Shown here: one piece after another, positions 5,627 to 12,237 of the stretch
Layout of the letters: the number at the start of each line of letters is the position of its first letter
Position numbering within the stretch: the stretch's first letter is position 1
Assembly (NCBI GenBank): GCA_005791855.1
Contig: SXUH01000365.1
Location: 1 to 14,283 of the forward strand
Length of the DNA stretch: 14,283 bases
Direction of reading: 5' to 3'
Origin: Bdellovibrionales bacterium
GTDB taxonomy: Bacteria; Bdellovibrionota; Bacteriovoracia; Bacteriovoracales; Bacteriovoracaceae
The notes under the pieces: generated by a model
The model's input: only the letters and a program-made list of their open reading frames with translations
The model's database searches: none
What the model was told of the DNA's origin: nothing
Translations under genes and position numbers: made by a program

Positions 5627-5986
5627 CTATCGAGAGTAATCAATCGCTACGCGAGCGGACTTCCCGGTTCTCTCTCTCAGGTAGAAGTGCTTGGCACGAC
5701 GAGACTTACCTTTGGTAATGATCGTCACACCTTCAACGGCCGGAGAGTGGAAGGGGAAGACTCGTTCAACACCCACGCCGTCGGAGATCTTCCGAACGCG
5801 GAAGTGGCCATTCATCTGTCCCGGGTTCTTCATGGAAATGCATGTCCCCTGGTACACCTGAACTCGTGTCTTCTCGCCTTCTTTGATTCGAACGGCGACT
5901 TCGATCGTGTCACCTGTTTTGAACTCAGGGAACTTCGTCGCATTCGGGTTGGCGTACTTCTTTTCAACAACATCGATCAAATTCAT
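5627..5986 (-). CDS. rplS: 50S ribosomal protein L19
   Basis: This 119-residue protein of the large subunit sits at the 30S-50S interface. Family features are complete: the F-K-T-G-D-T-I-E-V-A-V-R-I-K-E-G start of the SH3-like barrel, VYQGTCI, VRKISDGVGVERVFPFHSP, GKSRRAKHFYLRERTGKSAR at the C-terminus, and normal length. ATG 5986 has AGAGG with a five-base spacer. It lies downstream of the SPOUT RNA methyltransferase, as in many deltaproteobacterial genomes, but a hairpin plus T tract stands between them and a strong terminator follows it, so it may be largely a single-gene transcript. Confidence 0.98.
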   Translation of the reverse strand: MNLIDVVEKKYANPNATKFPEFKTGDTIEVAVRIKEGEKTRVQVYQGTCISMKNPGQMNGHFRVRKISDGVGVERVFPFHSPAVEGVTIITKGKSRRAKHFYLRERTGKSARVAIDYSR

Positions 5987-6040
5987 AACATCCTCTCAAA
6001 ACAAATCTTCCATTCGCGCAACATGTGGCCAGAGGGAAGG

Positions 6041-6067
6041 AAAAAACTGCATGCAAGTATGCATGCA
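6041..6067 (-). terminator. Terminator or attenuator between the RNA methyltransferase gene and rplS
   Basis: On the minus strand TGCATGCA, a four-base loop and a second TGCATGCA (6067-6048) form an 8-bp stem. One base later a run of six T follows (6046-6041). It begins 14 bases after the methyltransferase stop codon. The stem is only half GC, so termination may be partial and act as an attenuator ahead of rplS. Each arm is itself a palindrome, so protein binding is an alternative. Confidence 0.6.
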
Positions 6068-6081
6068 ATCAAGTTAAGGGT

Positions 6082-6657
6082 TCAGAGGCTCCTGGCCAGT
6101 CGGTCACAATAGATTGCGACTGCTGAACGAACAGACAGATGATTATATCCGTCATCTGCTATGCCAAAGATAGGCTCTAGCCGAAAATCGGCCTGTTCAA
6201 CAACCGGAGCAGTTAATCCCCATCCTGTACCAAATAACAAGAACATAGGCTTGCCGTCAAGTTTAATCTTCTGCAGCAGATCTTTTTCTTTTCCATCGTA
6301 GTTTTGAAAGTTTGCTCCGGTTACCACGACGCAAGGTGCCTTACCTTCAATTTCTGTGATCTGAGCAATGGCCATTTCAATAGAATCAATCACCTCGGCT
6401 TCTGCTAAGGCGTTTTTACGGTCAGGATTGTAAATCAGTCCAGAATCGGACTCCCAGAATCCCAAAATTCTCTTAACCATTTCCTGCTGATTTTTAATCG
6501 GTGTGATCAAAAAATATCGTTTAAACCCAAATGTCCGAGCAGTCCGGGCGATGTCATGGATGTCCAAGTTGGTAACGGATGTTGTGATCTCCTGGCCATC
6601 CTTTGAGCGGATGGGACCGTGGACGAGTCCGATGTAACAAGACACAGGGAAAGGCAT
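6082..6657 (-). CDS. SAM-dependent RNA methyltransferase, SPOUT superfamily (TrmD-associated Methyltrans_RNA family)
   Basis: This is a 191-residue cytosolic protein. The C-terminal trefoil-knot signature is clear: FLLFGTGWGLT (139-149), then FRLEPIFG, then YNHLSVRSAVAIYCDRL (171-187). The N-terminal part YIGLVHGPI, TSVTNLDIHDIARTARTFG and RYFLITP fits the same family, whose members occur near trmD or fused to it (the extra domain of Thermotoga TrmD). The substrate nucleotide is not known to me. ATG 6657 has only a weak AAGAAG upstream, but a good promoter lies at 6690-6716. Base composition is unlike its neighbours: sample lines count 42-45 % GC against about 63 % in the men genes. It is divergent from the menaquinone operon. 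Confidence 0.85.
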   Translation of the reverse strand: MPFPVSCYIGLVHGPIRSKDGQEITTSVTNLDIHDIARTARTFGFKRYFLITPIKNQQEMVKRILGFWESDSGLIYNPDRKNALAEAEVIDSIEMAIAQITEIEGKAPCVVVTGANFQNYDGKEKDLLQKIKLDGKPMFLLFGTGWGLTAPVVEQADFRLEPIFGIADDGYNHLSVRSAVAIYCDRLARSL

Positions 6658-6689
6658 GATTTCTTCTTTTAAAATAGTGGTTTAGGTTG

Positions 6690-6716
6690 ATTATAAAAGA
6701 CCACCCCTCTTGTCTA
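6690..6716 (-). promoter_or_regulatory. Sigma70-type promoter for the RNA methyltransferase gene
   Basis: On the minus strand a perfect TATAAT (complement of 6690-6695) is preceded by TAGACA (complement of 6711-6716), five of six matches to TTGACA, with a 15-base spacer, slightly short. The predicted start, near 6683, would give a leader of about 25 bases before ATG 6657. Confidence 0.6.
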
Positions 6717-6721
6717 GACAA
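6710..6721. promoter_or_regulatory. 12-bp perfect palindrome overlapping the -35 region (candidate operator)
   Basis: TTGTCTAGACAA is a perfect dyad in the 140-base gap between the divergent methyltransferase gene and menaquinone operon. It overlaps the -35 hexamer of the leftward promoter and lies 76 bases before the DAHP synthase start, so a bound regulator could affect both directions. No rightward promoter with good hexamers and spacing was found in this gap. Confidence 0.4.
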
Positions 6722-6797
6722 AAACACCTTTAATGCTCTTCCCAATAACCGCAGAATCAGATAAAAGTTGGGTACATAAATTAACCAAGAACCACTT

Positions 6798-7568
6798 ATG
6801 AAAGATACCCTCGACCTCTTTGCTGATCCCCATGAATTGACCCTGATTTCAGGTCCCTGTGCCGTTGAATCTGAAATGCAAATGCGGGCCATCTTGACGG
6901 GCGTCAATAAGCCAAGTTTGATCCGCGGCGGGATCTTTAAAATGCGCACCAACAAGAACTCGTTCCAGGGTCTGGGCGATGGTGGATTCGACCTCATAAG
7001 AAAACTTCAAGACGAGGCCCCCTTCCATTTCGTTACCGAAGTTACGGATCCGCGTCAGATCGAGTTACTCCTCCCCATCACTTCCGTATTCCAGATCGGC
7101 GCAAGGAACATGTACAACTACGAACTCCTGAAGGCCGTCGCCGCGTTTAAAAAGCCTGTGATCTTGAAGCGCGCCTTCAGCGCCACCATCTCGGAATGGT
7201 TAGGTGCTGCGGAATACCTCGCCGATCTCGGAGAGAAGAACATCGTCCTCTGTGAAAGAGGAGTGCGCTCCTTCGATACGAAGCTCAGAAACCTCCTGGA
7301 TCTGGGGAGTGTGATCTACCTGAAAAAGACCACTCCGTTCAAGGTCTTCGTCGACCCGTCCCACAGCATGGGTCTCACTCCCTACGTCATCGACGCGGCC
7401 CTGGCAGCGGTCGCGGCGGGCGCGGATGGGCTCATCGTCGAGGTGCACCCGAACCCCGCCCAGGCCCTCTCCGATGGCCAGCAGGCGCTCTCCCTTGAGC
7501 AGTTCAACGACCTGGTGGCGAAGCTCCAGAAGCTCGCGCCGATCTTCGATAAGAAACTTAAGGTCTAG
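6798..7568 (+). CDS. aroF: 3-deoxy-7-phosphoheptulonate (DAHP) synthase, type I-beta, without regulatory domain
   Basis: This 256-residue TIM-barrel enzyme condenses phosphoenolpyruvate and erythrose-4-phosphate in the first step of the shikimate pathway to chorismate. Motifs in order: SGPCAVES (18-25, metal-binding Cys21), RGGIFKMRTNKNSFQGLG (43-60, usually R-G-G-A-F-K-P-R), TEVTDP, QIGARNM (99-105), ILKRAFSATISEWLGAAEY, LCERGVRSFD, VDPSHS (His189), VEVHPNP (Glu215) and LSDG (Asp226). It lacks the roughly 70-residue N-terminal regulatory domain found in Thermotoga-type enzymes, so it is probably not feedback-inhibited by that route. KDO-8-phosphate synthase is a relative but fits the ERGxRxF region less well. 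No clear Shine-Dalgarno precedes ATG 6798. As first gene of the operon it could supply chorismate for menaquinone. GC rises along the gene, from about 50 % to about 70 %. Confidence 0.9.
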   Translation: MKDTLDLFADPHELTLISGPCAVESEMQMRAILTGVNKPSLIRGGIFKMRTNKNSFQGLGDGGFDLIRKLQDEAPFHFVTEVTDPRQIELLLPITSVFQIGARNMYNYELLKAVAAFKKPVILKRAFSATISEWLGAAEYLADLGEKNIVLCERGVRSFDTKLRNLLDLGSVIYLKKTTPFKVFVDPSHSMGLTPYVIDAALAAVAAGADGLIVEVHPNPAQALSDGQQALSLEQFNDLVAKLQKLAPIFDKKLKV

Positions 7569-7580
7569 GCAAGGAACCCC

Positions 7581-8258
7581 ATGAGTAAAGCTGATTTCGT
7601 CAGAGTCATGTTCAACGACATCTCCCATAAGTACGATCTCCTCAATGACGTGCTGTCGGTGGGGACCCACCGGTTGTGGAAGAGAAGCTTCGTTAAGCGG
7701 ATCCTCGCACAAAGGCCCGGGACCGCTCTGGACTGCGCCACCGGCACCGGCGACATCGCCTTCCAGCTCAAGGCCGGGATCCCCGGCGAAGTGGTGGGGA
7801 TCGACTTCTCCGAGAAGATGATCGACCACGCCCTCGAGCGGGCGAAGACGGCGAGCCAGAAGGTGAGCTTCCGCGTCGCCGACATCATGAACCTCCCCTT
7901 CCCCGACAAGGCCTTCGACGTCTCCAGCATCTCCTTCGGGATCCGGAACGTGGAGAACCTCGACAAGGGGTTGAGTGAACTGGGCCGGGTTTCCAAGGCG
8001 GTCTACATCCTGGAGTTCGGCCAGCCGAAGAGCAAGCTCTTCTCCCGCCTCTACTTCAGCCTCCTCCGGCTCTACGTCCCCCTCTTCGGCCTGATCTCCA
8101 AGCGCGGGGACGCCTACGAGTACCTCATCGCCTCTTCGGAGAAGTTCCCGAGTGACCAGAAGTTCCTCGAGATCTTCCGGCGGAACACGAACTTCAAAAC
8201 CTACGGTTCCATCCCGGTCTTCGGCGGAATCGCGTACATCTACTTTGCCAAGGACTGA
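7581..8258 (+). CDS. menG: Demethylmenaquinone C-methyltransferase (MenG/UbiE)
   Basis: This is a 225-residue class I SAM methyltransferase that methylates demethylmenaquinone to menaquinone, the last step of the pathway; UbiE homologues can also act on ubiquinone precursors. Family signatures: MFNDISHKYDLLNDVLSVG (10-28), motif I LDCATGTGDIA (50-60), VVGIDFSEKM (71-80), NLPFPDKAFD with SFGIRNVEN, ILEFGQP, and the C-terminal Y-E-Y-L-I-A-S-S-E-K-F-P. Length is slightly under the usual 230-250. ATG 7581 has AAGGA with a five-base spacer, 12 bases after the DAHP synthase stop codon. No ubiquinone genes are in the window and the rest of the operon is men, so the substrate is most likely demethylmenaquinone. 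Confidence 0.95.
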   Translation: MSKADFVRVMFNDISHKYDLLNDVLSVGTHRLWKRSFVKRILAQRPGTALDCATGTGDIAFQLKAGIPGEVVGIDFSEKMIDHALERAKTASQKVSFRVADIMNLPFPDKAFDVSSISFGIRNVENLDKGLSELGRVSKAVYILEFGQPKSKLFSRLYFSLLRLYVPLFGLISKRGDAYEYLIASSEKFPSDQKFLEIFRRNTNFKTYGSIPVFGGIAYIYFAKD

Positions 8259-8262
8259 TCCC

Positions 8263-9153
8263 ATGATTTCTCCGATCTTCGACGCCGAACAGTGGACCGA
8301 GGTCACAGACTACAAGTTCGACGACATCACATTCCATAAAGCCAAGCACACCGGCGCCGTCCGCATCGCCTTCAACCGTCCGGACATCCGAAACGCCTTC
8401 AGGCCCCAGACCGTCGACGAGCTCCTGACCGCTCTGGAGTGGTCGCACCGCCAGAACGACGTCGGCGTGATCATCCTCACCGGCAACGGTCCCTCCTCTA
8501 AAGACGGCGGCTGGGCCTTCAGCTCCGGCGGGGACCAGAACGTCCGGGGCCGCACCGGCTACGAGTACTCGGAACAAAAAAGCGCCCTGCCGCCGGCCCA
8601 CGGCCGGCTCCACATCCTCGAGGTCCAGCGGCTCATCCGCTTCATGCCGAAGGTCGTGATCGCCGTGGTCCCCGGATACGCCGTCGGCGGGGGCCATTCC
8701 CTCCACGTGGTGTGTGACATGACCATCGCATCTAAGGAGCACGCCGTGTTCCGCCAGACCGATCCCGACGTGGCGAGCTTCGACGGCGGCTTCGGGTCCG
8801 CCTACCTCGCCCGGCAGATCGGTCAGAAGCGGGCCCGGGAGATCTTCTTCCTCGGGTTCAACTACAGCGCCCAGGAAGCCTACGAGATGGGGATGGTGAA
8901 CAAGGTCGTCCCGCACGCCGACCTCGAGAAGGAAGCCCTCCTCTGGGCCAAGACCATCTGCTCGAAGTCTCCGACGGCGATCAAGATGCTCAAGTTCGGC
9001 TTCAACCTCATCGACGACGGCCTCATCGGCCAGCAGATCTACGCCGGCGAGGCCACCCGGCTCGCCTACGGTACGGAAGAAGCCGTCGAGGGGCGGAACG
9101 CCTTCCTCGAGAAGAGAGACGCGGAGTTCGAGAAGTTTCCTTGGATGTACTGA
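8263..9153 (+). CDS. menB: 1,4-dihydroxy-2-naphthoyl-CoA synthase, type II (bicarbonate-independent)
   Basis: This 296-residue crotonase-family enzyme cyclises o-succinylbenzoyl-CoA to DHNA-CoA. Signatures: W-T-E-V-x-D-Y-K-F-D-D-I near the start, FNRPDIRNAFRPQTVDEL, GVIILTGNGPSSKDGGWAF, SSGGDQNVRGRTGY, YAVGGGHSLHVVCDMTIAS, FRQTDPDVASFDGGFG, EAVEGRNAFLEKRD, and the terminal F-P-W-M-Y. Residue Asp167 in Q-T-D replaces the Gly found in type I enzymes such as E. coli MenB; in type II enzymes such as the mycobacterial one, this carboxylate does the job of bound bicarbonate. ATG 8263 is chosen because AAGGA (8250-8254) lies eight bases upstream and the family N-terminus fits; upstream codons in this frame lie within menG. 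The gap to menG is four bases. Confidence 0.96.
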   Translation: MISPIFDAEQWTEVTDYKFDDITFHKAKHTGAVRIAFNRPDIRNAFRPQTVDELLTALEWSHRQNDVGVIILTGNGPSSKDGGWAFSSGGDQNVRGRTGYEYSEQKSALPPAHGRLHILEVQRLIRFMPKVVIAVVPGYAVGGGHSLHVVCDMTIASKEHAVFRQTDPDVASFDGGFGSAYLARQIGQKRAREIFFLGFNYSAQEAYEMGMVNKVVPHADLEKEALLWAKTICSKSPTAIKMLKFGFNLIDDGLIGQQIYAGEATRLAYGTEEAVEGRNAFLEKRDAEFEKFPWMY

Positions 9154-10217
9154 TGGCCGAGTCAGCCTCCGGACTAGAGCGCTTCATCGATTCGGAGTTC
9201 TGGGCCCTCGGGGCCTTCTACGTCGACTTCGAACAGGACCTCGTGGCCATCGGCAAGGGCGGCACGGTCACTCCCACGGCTTCCTTTTCCAGAGGATCGA
9301 AGACGGCCTTCGTGCTGAAGGACTTCTACTCCAGCCAGTACCTCTGCTACCAACCGGAAGAGACCTACCTCGCGCGCCGGACCGAGTTCCAGGCCCTCGC
9401 GAAGACCTGGCCTTCGGTGAAGCTCGCGGCGACTCCCACCGGCACCGCCGACGAGCTGTACCGCCGGGACTTCGAGCAGTTGAAGCAGGCCTTCGACGAG
9501 AAGCTGCAAAAAGTGGTCCTGGTTTCCCGGGAAGCCTACGAGCTCAGCAATGATCCGGCCACCCGGCGGCAGCTCGTGAAGCGGGCCTTCGAGTTCGGCA
9601 CCGGTTCGCCCTACGGCTTCTGGTCGGGGTCCTACGGGGTGGTGGGGAGTTCGCCGGAGCTTCTCTTCACGCTCAAAGGTAACGACCTCTCCTCCGTCGC
9701 CCTCGCCGGAACGGCCAAGCTCGGGCAGGAGCAAGAGCTCCTCGCGTCCCAGAAGGACCGGCACGAGCACGAGCTCGTCATCCGGGACATCGCGGAGAAG
9801 CTCGGGCCGGTTTCACAGGAAGTCTCCCAGGGGGAGACCGGGCTCCTGGAGTTCAAGAACCTCATCCACCTCAGGACTCCGATCCGAGCGAAGCTCCGCT
9901 CGGAGGTGAGCCTGAACGACCTCGTGGGTCGCCTCTCCCCGACCGCGGCCCTCGGAGGCTATCCGCAACAGCAGAGCCTCGGGTTTCTTAAATCCACGGC
10001 CTACCATCGACGGTACGGAACCCGGTACTTCGGGTCCGCCTTCGGCGTCACCGGAGACGTGCTCAACCAGTTCCTCGTTTCCATCCGGAACGTCCAGTGG
10101 GACGACGGCGGGTTCTTCATCGAGAGCGGCGGCGGGGTCGTCCCGGCGTCCACGCTCGAGCGCGAGCTCGCCGAGATCCACCTCAAGCGCCAGACCATCC
10201 GGTCCCACTACCTATGA
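9153..10217 (+). CDS. menF: Isochorismate synthase
   Basis: This 354-residue chorismate-binding enzyme converts chorismate to isochorismate, the committed entry into menaquinone synthesis. The N-terminal third is poorly conserved, as usual. The catalytic part shows KVVLVSRE (Lys general base), FGTGSPYGFW, GSSPELLF, VALAGTAKLG, SQKDRHEHELVIRDI, IHLRTPIRA, LSPTAALGGYP (usually L-H-P-T-P-A-[VL]-G-G), a TRYFGSAFGVTG segment, and SGGGVVPAST with E-R-E-L-A-E-I-H-L-K. The L-S-P-T-A-A version and the missing R-G-x-Y-A-G are divergences, but the metal-binding Glu residues seem kept. ATG 9153 overlaps the menB stop as TGATG; an in-frame ATG at 9141 inside menB would add four residues. Position before menD rules against anthranilate or salicylate synthase. 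Confidence 0.9.
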   Translation: MAESASGLERFIDSEFWALGAFYVDFEQDLVAIGKGGTVTPTASFSRGSKTAFVLKDFYSSQYLCYQPEETYLARRTEFQALAKTWPSVKLAATPTGTADELYRRDFEQLKQAFDEKLQKVVLVSREAYELSNDPATRRQLVKRAFEFGTGSPYGFWSGSYGVVGSSPELLFTLKGNDLSSVALAGTAKLGQEQELLASQKDRHEHELVIRDIAEKLGPVSQEVSQGETGLLEFKNLIHLRTPIRAKLRSEVSLNDLVGRLSPTAALGGYPQQQSLGFLKSTAYHRRYGTRYFGSAFGVTGDVLNQFLVSIRNVQWDDGGFFIESGGGVVPASTLERELAEIHLKRQTIRSHYL

Positions 10218-11617
10218 GACTCAACTTCCGGAAAGTCTACTTCTGCACGGGCGCGAGGAACCACGACCTCCTGGGCCTCCTCGAGGGCTTCGACCTCGCG
10301 TTCGAGTACGACGAACGGATGGCGAGCTTCAAGGCCCTGGGGCTCTGTAAGGTCTCGGAGCTTCCGGTGGCCGTGTGTACCACCTCCGGAACCGCCGTCG
10401 CGGAATGCATCCCGGCCCTCCTCGAGGCAAAATTCTCAAAGCTCCCCCTGGTTCTGATCTCCGGGGACCGGCCGAAGAAGCTCCACCACACCGGCTCTCC
10501 CCAGACCATCGATCACGAGGCGCTCACCGCCGGCGCCCGGGGTTCCTACGTCGAGGTTGACCTCTCGAAGCTCGCCGAGCTGAGCCTCGAGGGCCTCGCC
10601 TTCCCGGTCCACATCAACGTCCTAGTCGACGACACGACCGCGCACGAGCTGGACACGGCCCACACCTCGGACCTCTCGGACTTCGAAGAGTTCCTCCGCG
10701 GTTCGCGCCGACCGCTCTTCTTGTTCTCCCACGAGAACTTCTCCATGAGGCCTCTGATCGAGGAAGTCCGTCGGCTCGGCGTCCCGTTCTACGCGGAATC
10801 CTTGAGCGGCGGGCGGGACCTCTCGAGCATTCGTACGGAAAAGAAACTCGTCGAGCTCTTCAACCGGGGGGAGTTCGACTCGGTCGTTCGGATCGGGCAC
10901 ACCCCTCTCTCCAAGATCTGGCGCCTCCTCGAGAAGAAGTGTCTTCCGGCGTTCCACTTCGACTCCCGGAAGCTCGCGGCCCTCTCCTATGGAAAGGTTT
11001 CGACCTATTCCTCGAGAGACCTCCACCAATCCGCTGCCTGGTGGGAGATGCTCCGGTCCCGAACCTGGGAGCCGATCAGCGACGACACCGAGGGCCTCCT
11101 CGCCGAGCTCTGCGCGAGGTACCCGGAGGCGGAGGTCAGTCTCATGAGGGCCCTCCACGACAGGTTACCGGAGCAGGGCTTCGTGTACCTCGGGAATTCG
11201 CTGGTGATCCGGAACTTCGAGCTGGTGCAGAGGAAGAACTTCATCGTCCACGGCAACCGCGGGGTCAACGGCATCGACGGGCAACTGGCCACCGCCATCG
11301 GTCTGGCCCAGGGGTCGAAAACACCGGTGACCTGCATCCTGGGAGACATCACGACCCTGTACGACCTCTCTTCCCTCCGGGAGATGCCGGAGAACCTCCG
11401 GCTCGTCATCCTCAATAACAAGGGCGGTCGGATCTTCGATCTGCTCCGGCTCGACAAGCGCATCGTCCTCGAGCACGGCGTGGAGTTCGGATCCATCTGT
11501 CGGGGCTTTAACCTGACCTACGGGGAAGAGCTCTCCGACTTCGGTAAGGTCAGGGTGCTGGAGCTCTTCCCCTCGATCCCGCAGAGCGAAGCTTTGCTGA
11601 AGGACTGGCAGAGATGA
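10214..11617 (+). CDS. menD: 2-Succinyl-5-enolpyruvyl-6-hydroxy-3-cyclohexene-1-carboxylate (SEPHCHC) synthase, compact form
   Basis: This ThDP-dependent enzyme adds decarboxylated 2-oxoglutarate to isochorismate. Motifs: CTGARN (11-16, in place of P-G-S-R-S), YDERMASFKALGL (32-44, with the ThDP-activating Glu34), CTTSGTAVAE (55-64), ISGDRP, TGSPQTIDH, then in the C-terminal half YLGNSLVIR, GNRGVNGIDGQLATAIGLA, GDITTLYDLSSL and LNNKGGRIF. Its 467 residues are well below the usual 550-580. About 20 residues are missing before the first strand, the middle domain is short, and the loop after G-G-R-I-F is trimmed. The start is ATG 10214, overlapping the menF stop as ATGA; the frame continues upstream but only as menF shadow. 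Activity is likely, since the cofactor motifs are complete. Confidence 0.93.
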   Translation: MRLNFRKVYFCTGARNHDLLGLLEGFDLAFEYDERMASFKALGLCKVSELPVAVCTTSGTAVAECIPALLEAKFSKLPLVLISGDRPKKLHHTGSPQTIDHEALTAGARGSYVEVDLSKLAELSLEGLAFPVHINVLVDDTTAHELDTAHTSDLSDFEEFLRGSRRPLFLFSHENFSMRPLIEEVRRLGVPFYAESLSGGRDLSSIRTEKKLVELFNRGEFDSVVRIGHTPLSKIWRLLEKKCLPAFHFDSRKLAALSYGKVSTYSSRDLHQSAAWWEMLRSRTWEPISDDTEGLLAELCARYPEAEVSLMRALHDRLPEQGFVYLGNSLVIRNFELVQRKNFIVHGNRGVNGIDGQLATAIGLAQGSKTPVTCILGDITTLYDLSSLREMPENLRLVILNNKGGRIFDLLRLDKRIVLEHGVEFGSICRGFNLTYGEELSDFGKVRVLELFPSIPQSEALLKDWQR

Positions 11618-12237
11618 TCCACGTCTTCCACGGATTCCTCGGCTCTCCGGAGGACTTCTCGTTCCTCGGGAAGGACGTCCTCTACCATGACCTCTACTCC
11701 GAAGAAGCCCCGGGGCCCCGGGTCCGGCCGGAGGACACCCTGATCGGCTACTCCATGGGTGGGAGGATTGCCCTGGGCCTCGCCCAGGAGGCCAGTTTCA
11801 AAACCCTGATCCTCATCAACGCCCACCCCGGACTCCGGAGCGAGGAAGCTCGGCGGGCGCGGAGGAGCTGGGAAGACGGGGTGCTGGAGAAGCTGCGGAC
11901 GCTAGACCAGGAGGCGTTCCTCGATTACTGGAACCGGCAGGAGATCTTTCAAGAGGATCGACCGCTCACCGGACTCCACCCCGGCCGGTACGAGAAGTCG
12001 GCGGAGCTCTTCGACAGGTACCGCCTCTCGGACCAACCGGACTTCCTGCCTTCCATCGAGGAACACAAGCACAAGATCACCTGGATCGTGGGCCTCAAAG
12101 ACGCGAAGTACAGAGACCTCGCGAAGACTGTCCTCGAACCGATCGGCGTCCGCGGCCGCTACGTCAGCGGGGGCCATCGACTCTTCCAGACCCCCGAGGC
12201 GCTCCTCGACTGCCTCCGGGAGGAGAAACTCCTATGA
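11614..12237 (+). CDS. menH: 2-Succinyl-6-hydroxy-2,4-cyclohexadiene-1-carboxylate (SHCHC) synthase
   Basis: This 207-residue alpha/beta-hydrolase eliminates pyruvate from SEPHCHC to give SHCHC. The oxyanion-hole motif HGFLGS is at residues 6-11, the nucleophile elbow GYSMGGR at 45-51 (Ser47), the INAHPGL segment follows as in MenH proteins, and Asp163 (V-G-L-K-D) and His188 (S-G-G-H-R) complete the triad. It is shorter than the usual 250 residues; the region where P-G-H-G usually occurs is shortened (YHDLYSEEAPG). ATG 11614 overlaps the menD stop as ATGA and the gene's own stop overlaps menA the same way, so the three are translationally coupled. Confidence 0.92.
   Translation: MIHVFHGFLGSPEDFSFLGKDVLYHDLYSEEAPGPRVRPEDTLIGYSMGGRIALGLAQEASFKTLILINAHPGLRSEEARRARRSWEDGVLEKLRTLDQEAFLDYWNRQEIFQEDRPLTGLHPGRYEKSAELFDRYRLSDQPDFLPSIEEHKHKITWIVGLKDAKYRDLAKTVLEPIGVRGRYVSGGHRLFQTPEALLDCLREEKLL

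Noticed and set aside
6554..6997. Minus-strand open frame spanning the divergent promoter gap
   Set aside because: It covers the 5' ends of two well-supported genes and the promoter itself, and its product shows no recognisable features.
8152..8262. Longer start for menB inside menG
   Set aside because: The extra residues are Arg/Ser-rich shadow sequence of menG; ATG 8263 has a well-placed AAGGA and matches the family N-terminus.
7200..8306. Long minus-strand open frame (368 codons) under the DAHP synthase and menG genes
   Set aside because: It is an antisense shadow of GC-rich codons, very rich in Glu/Val/Asp/Leu with no motif, while both plus-strand genes have complete family signatures and Shine-Dalgarno spacing.
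10097..10213. Longer start for menD inside menF
   Set aside because: The extra 39 residues are Arg/Pro-rich shadow sequence; ATG 10214 forms the same ATGA overlap as the neighbouring genes.
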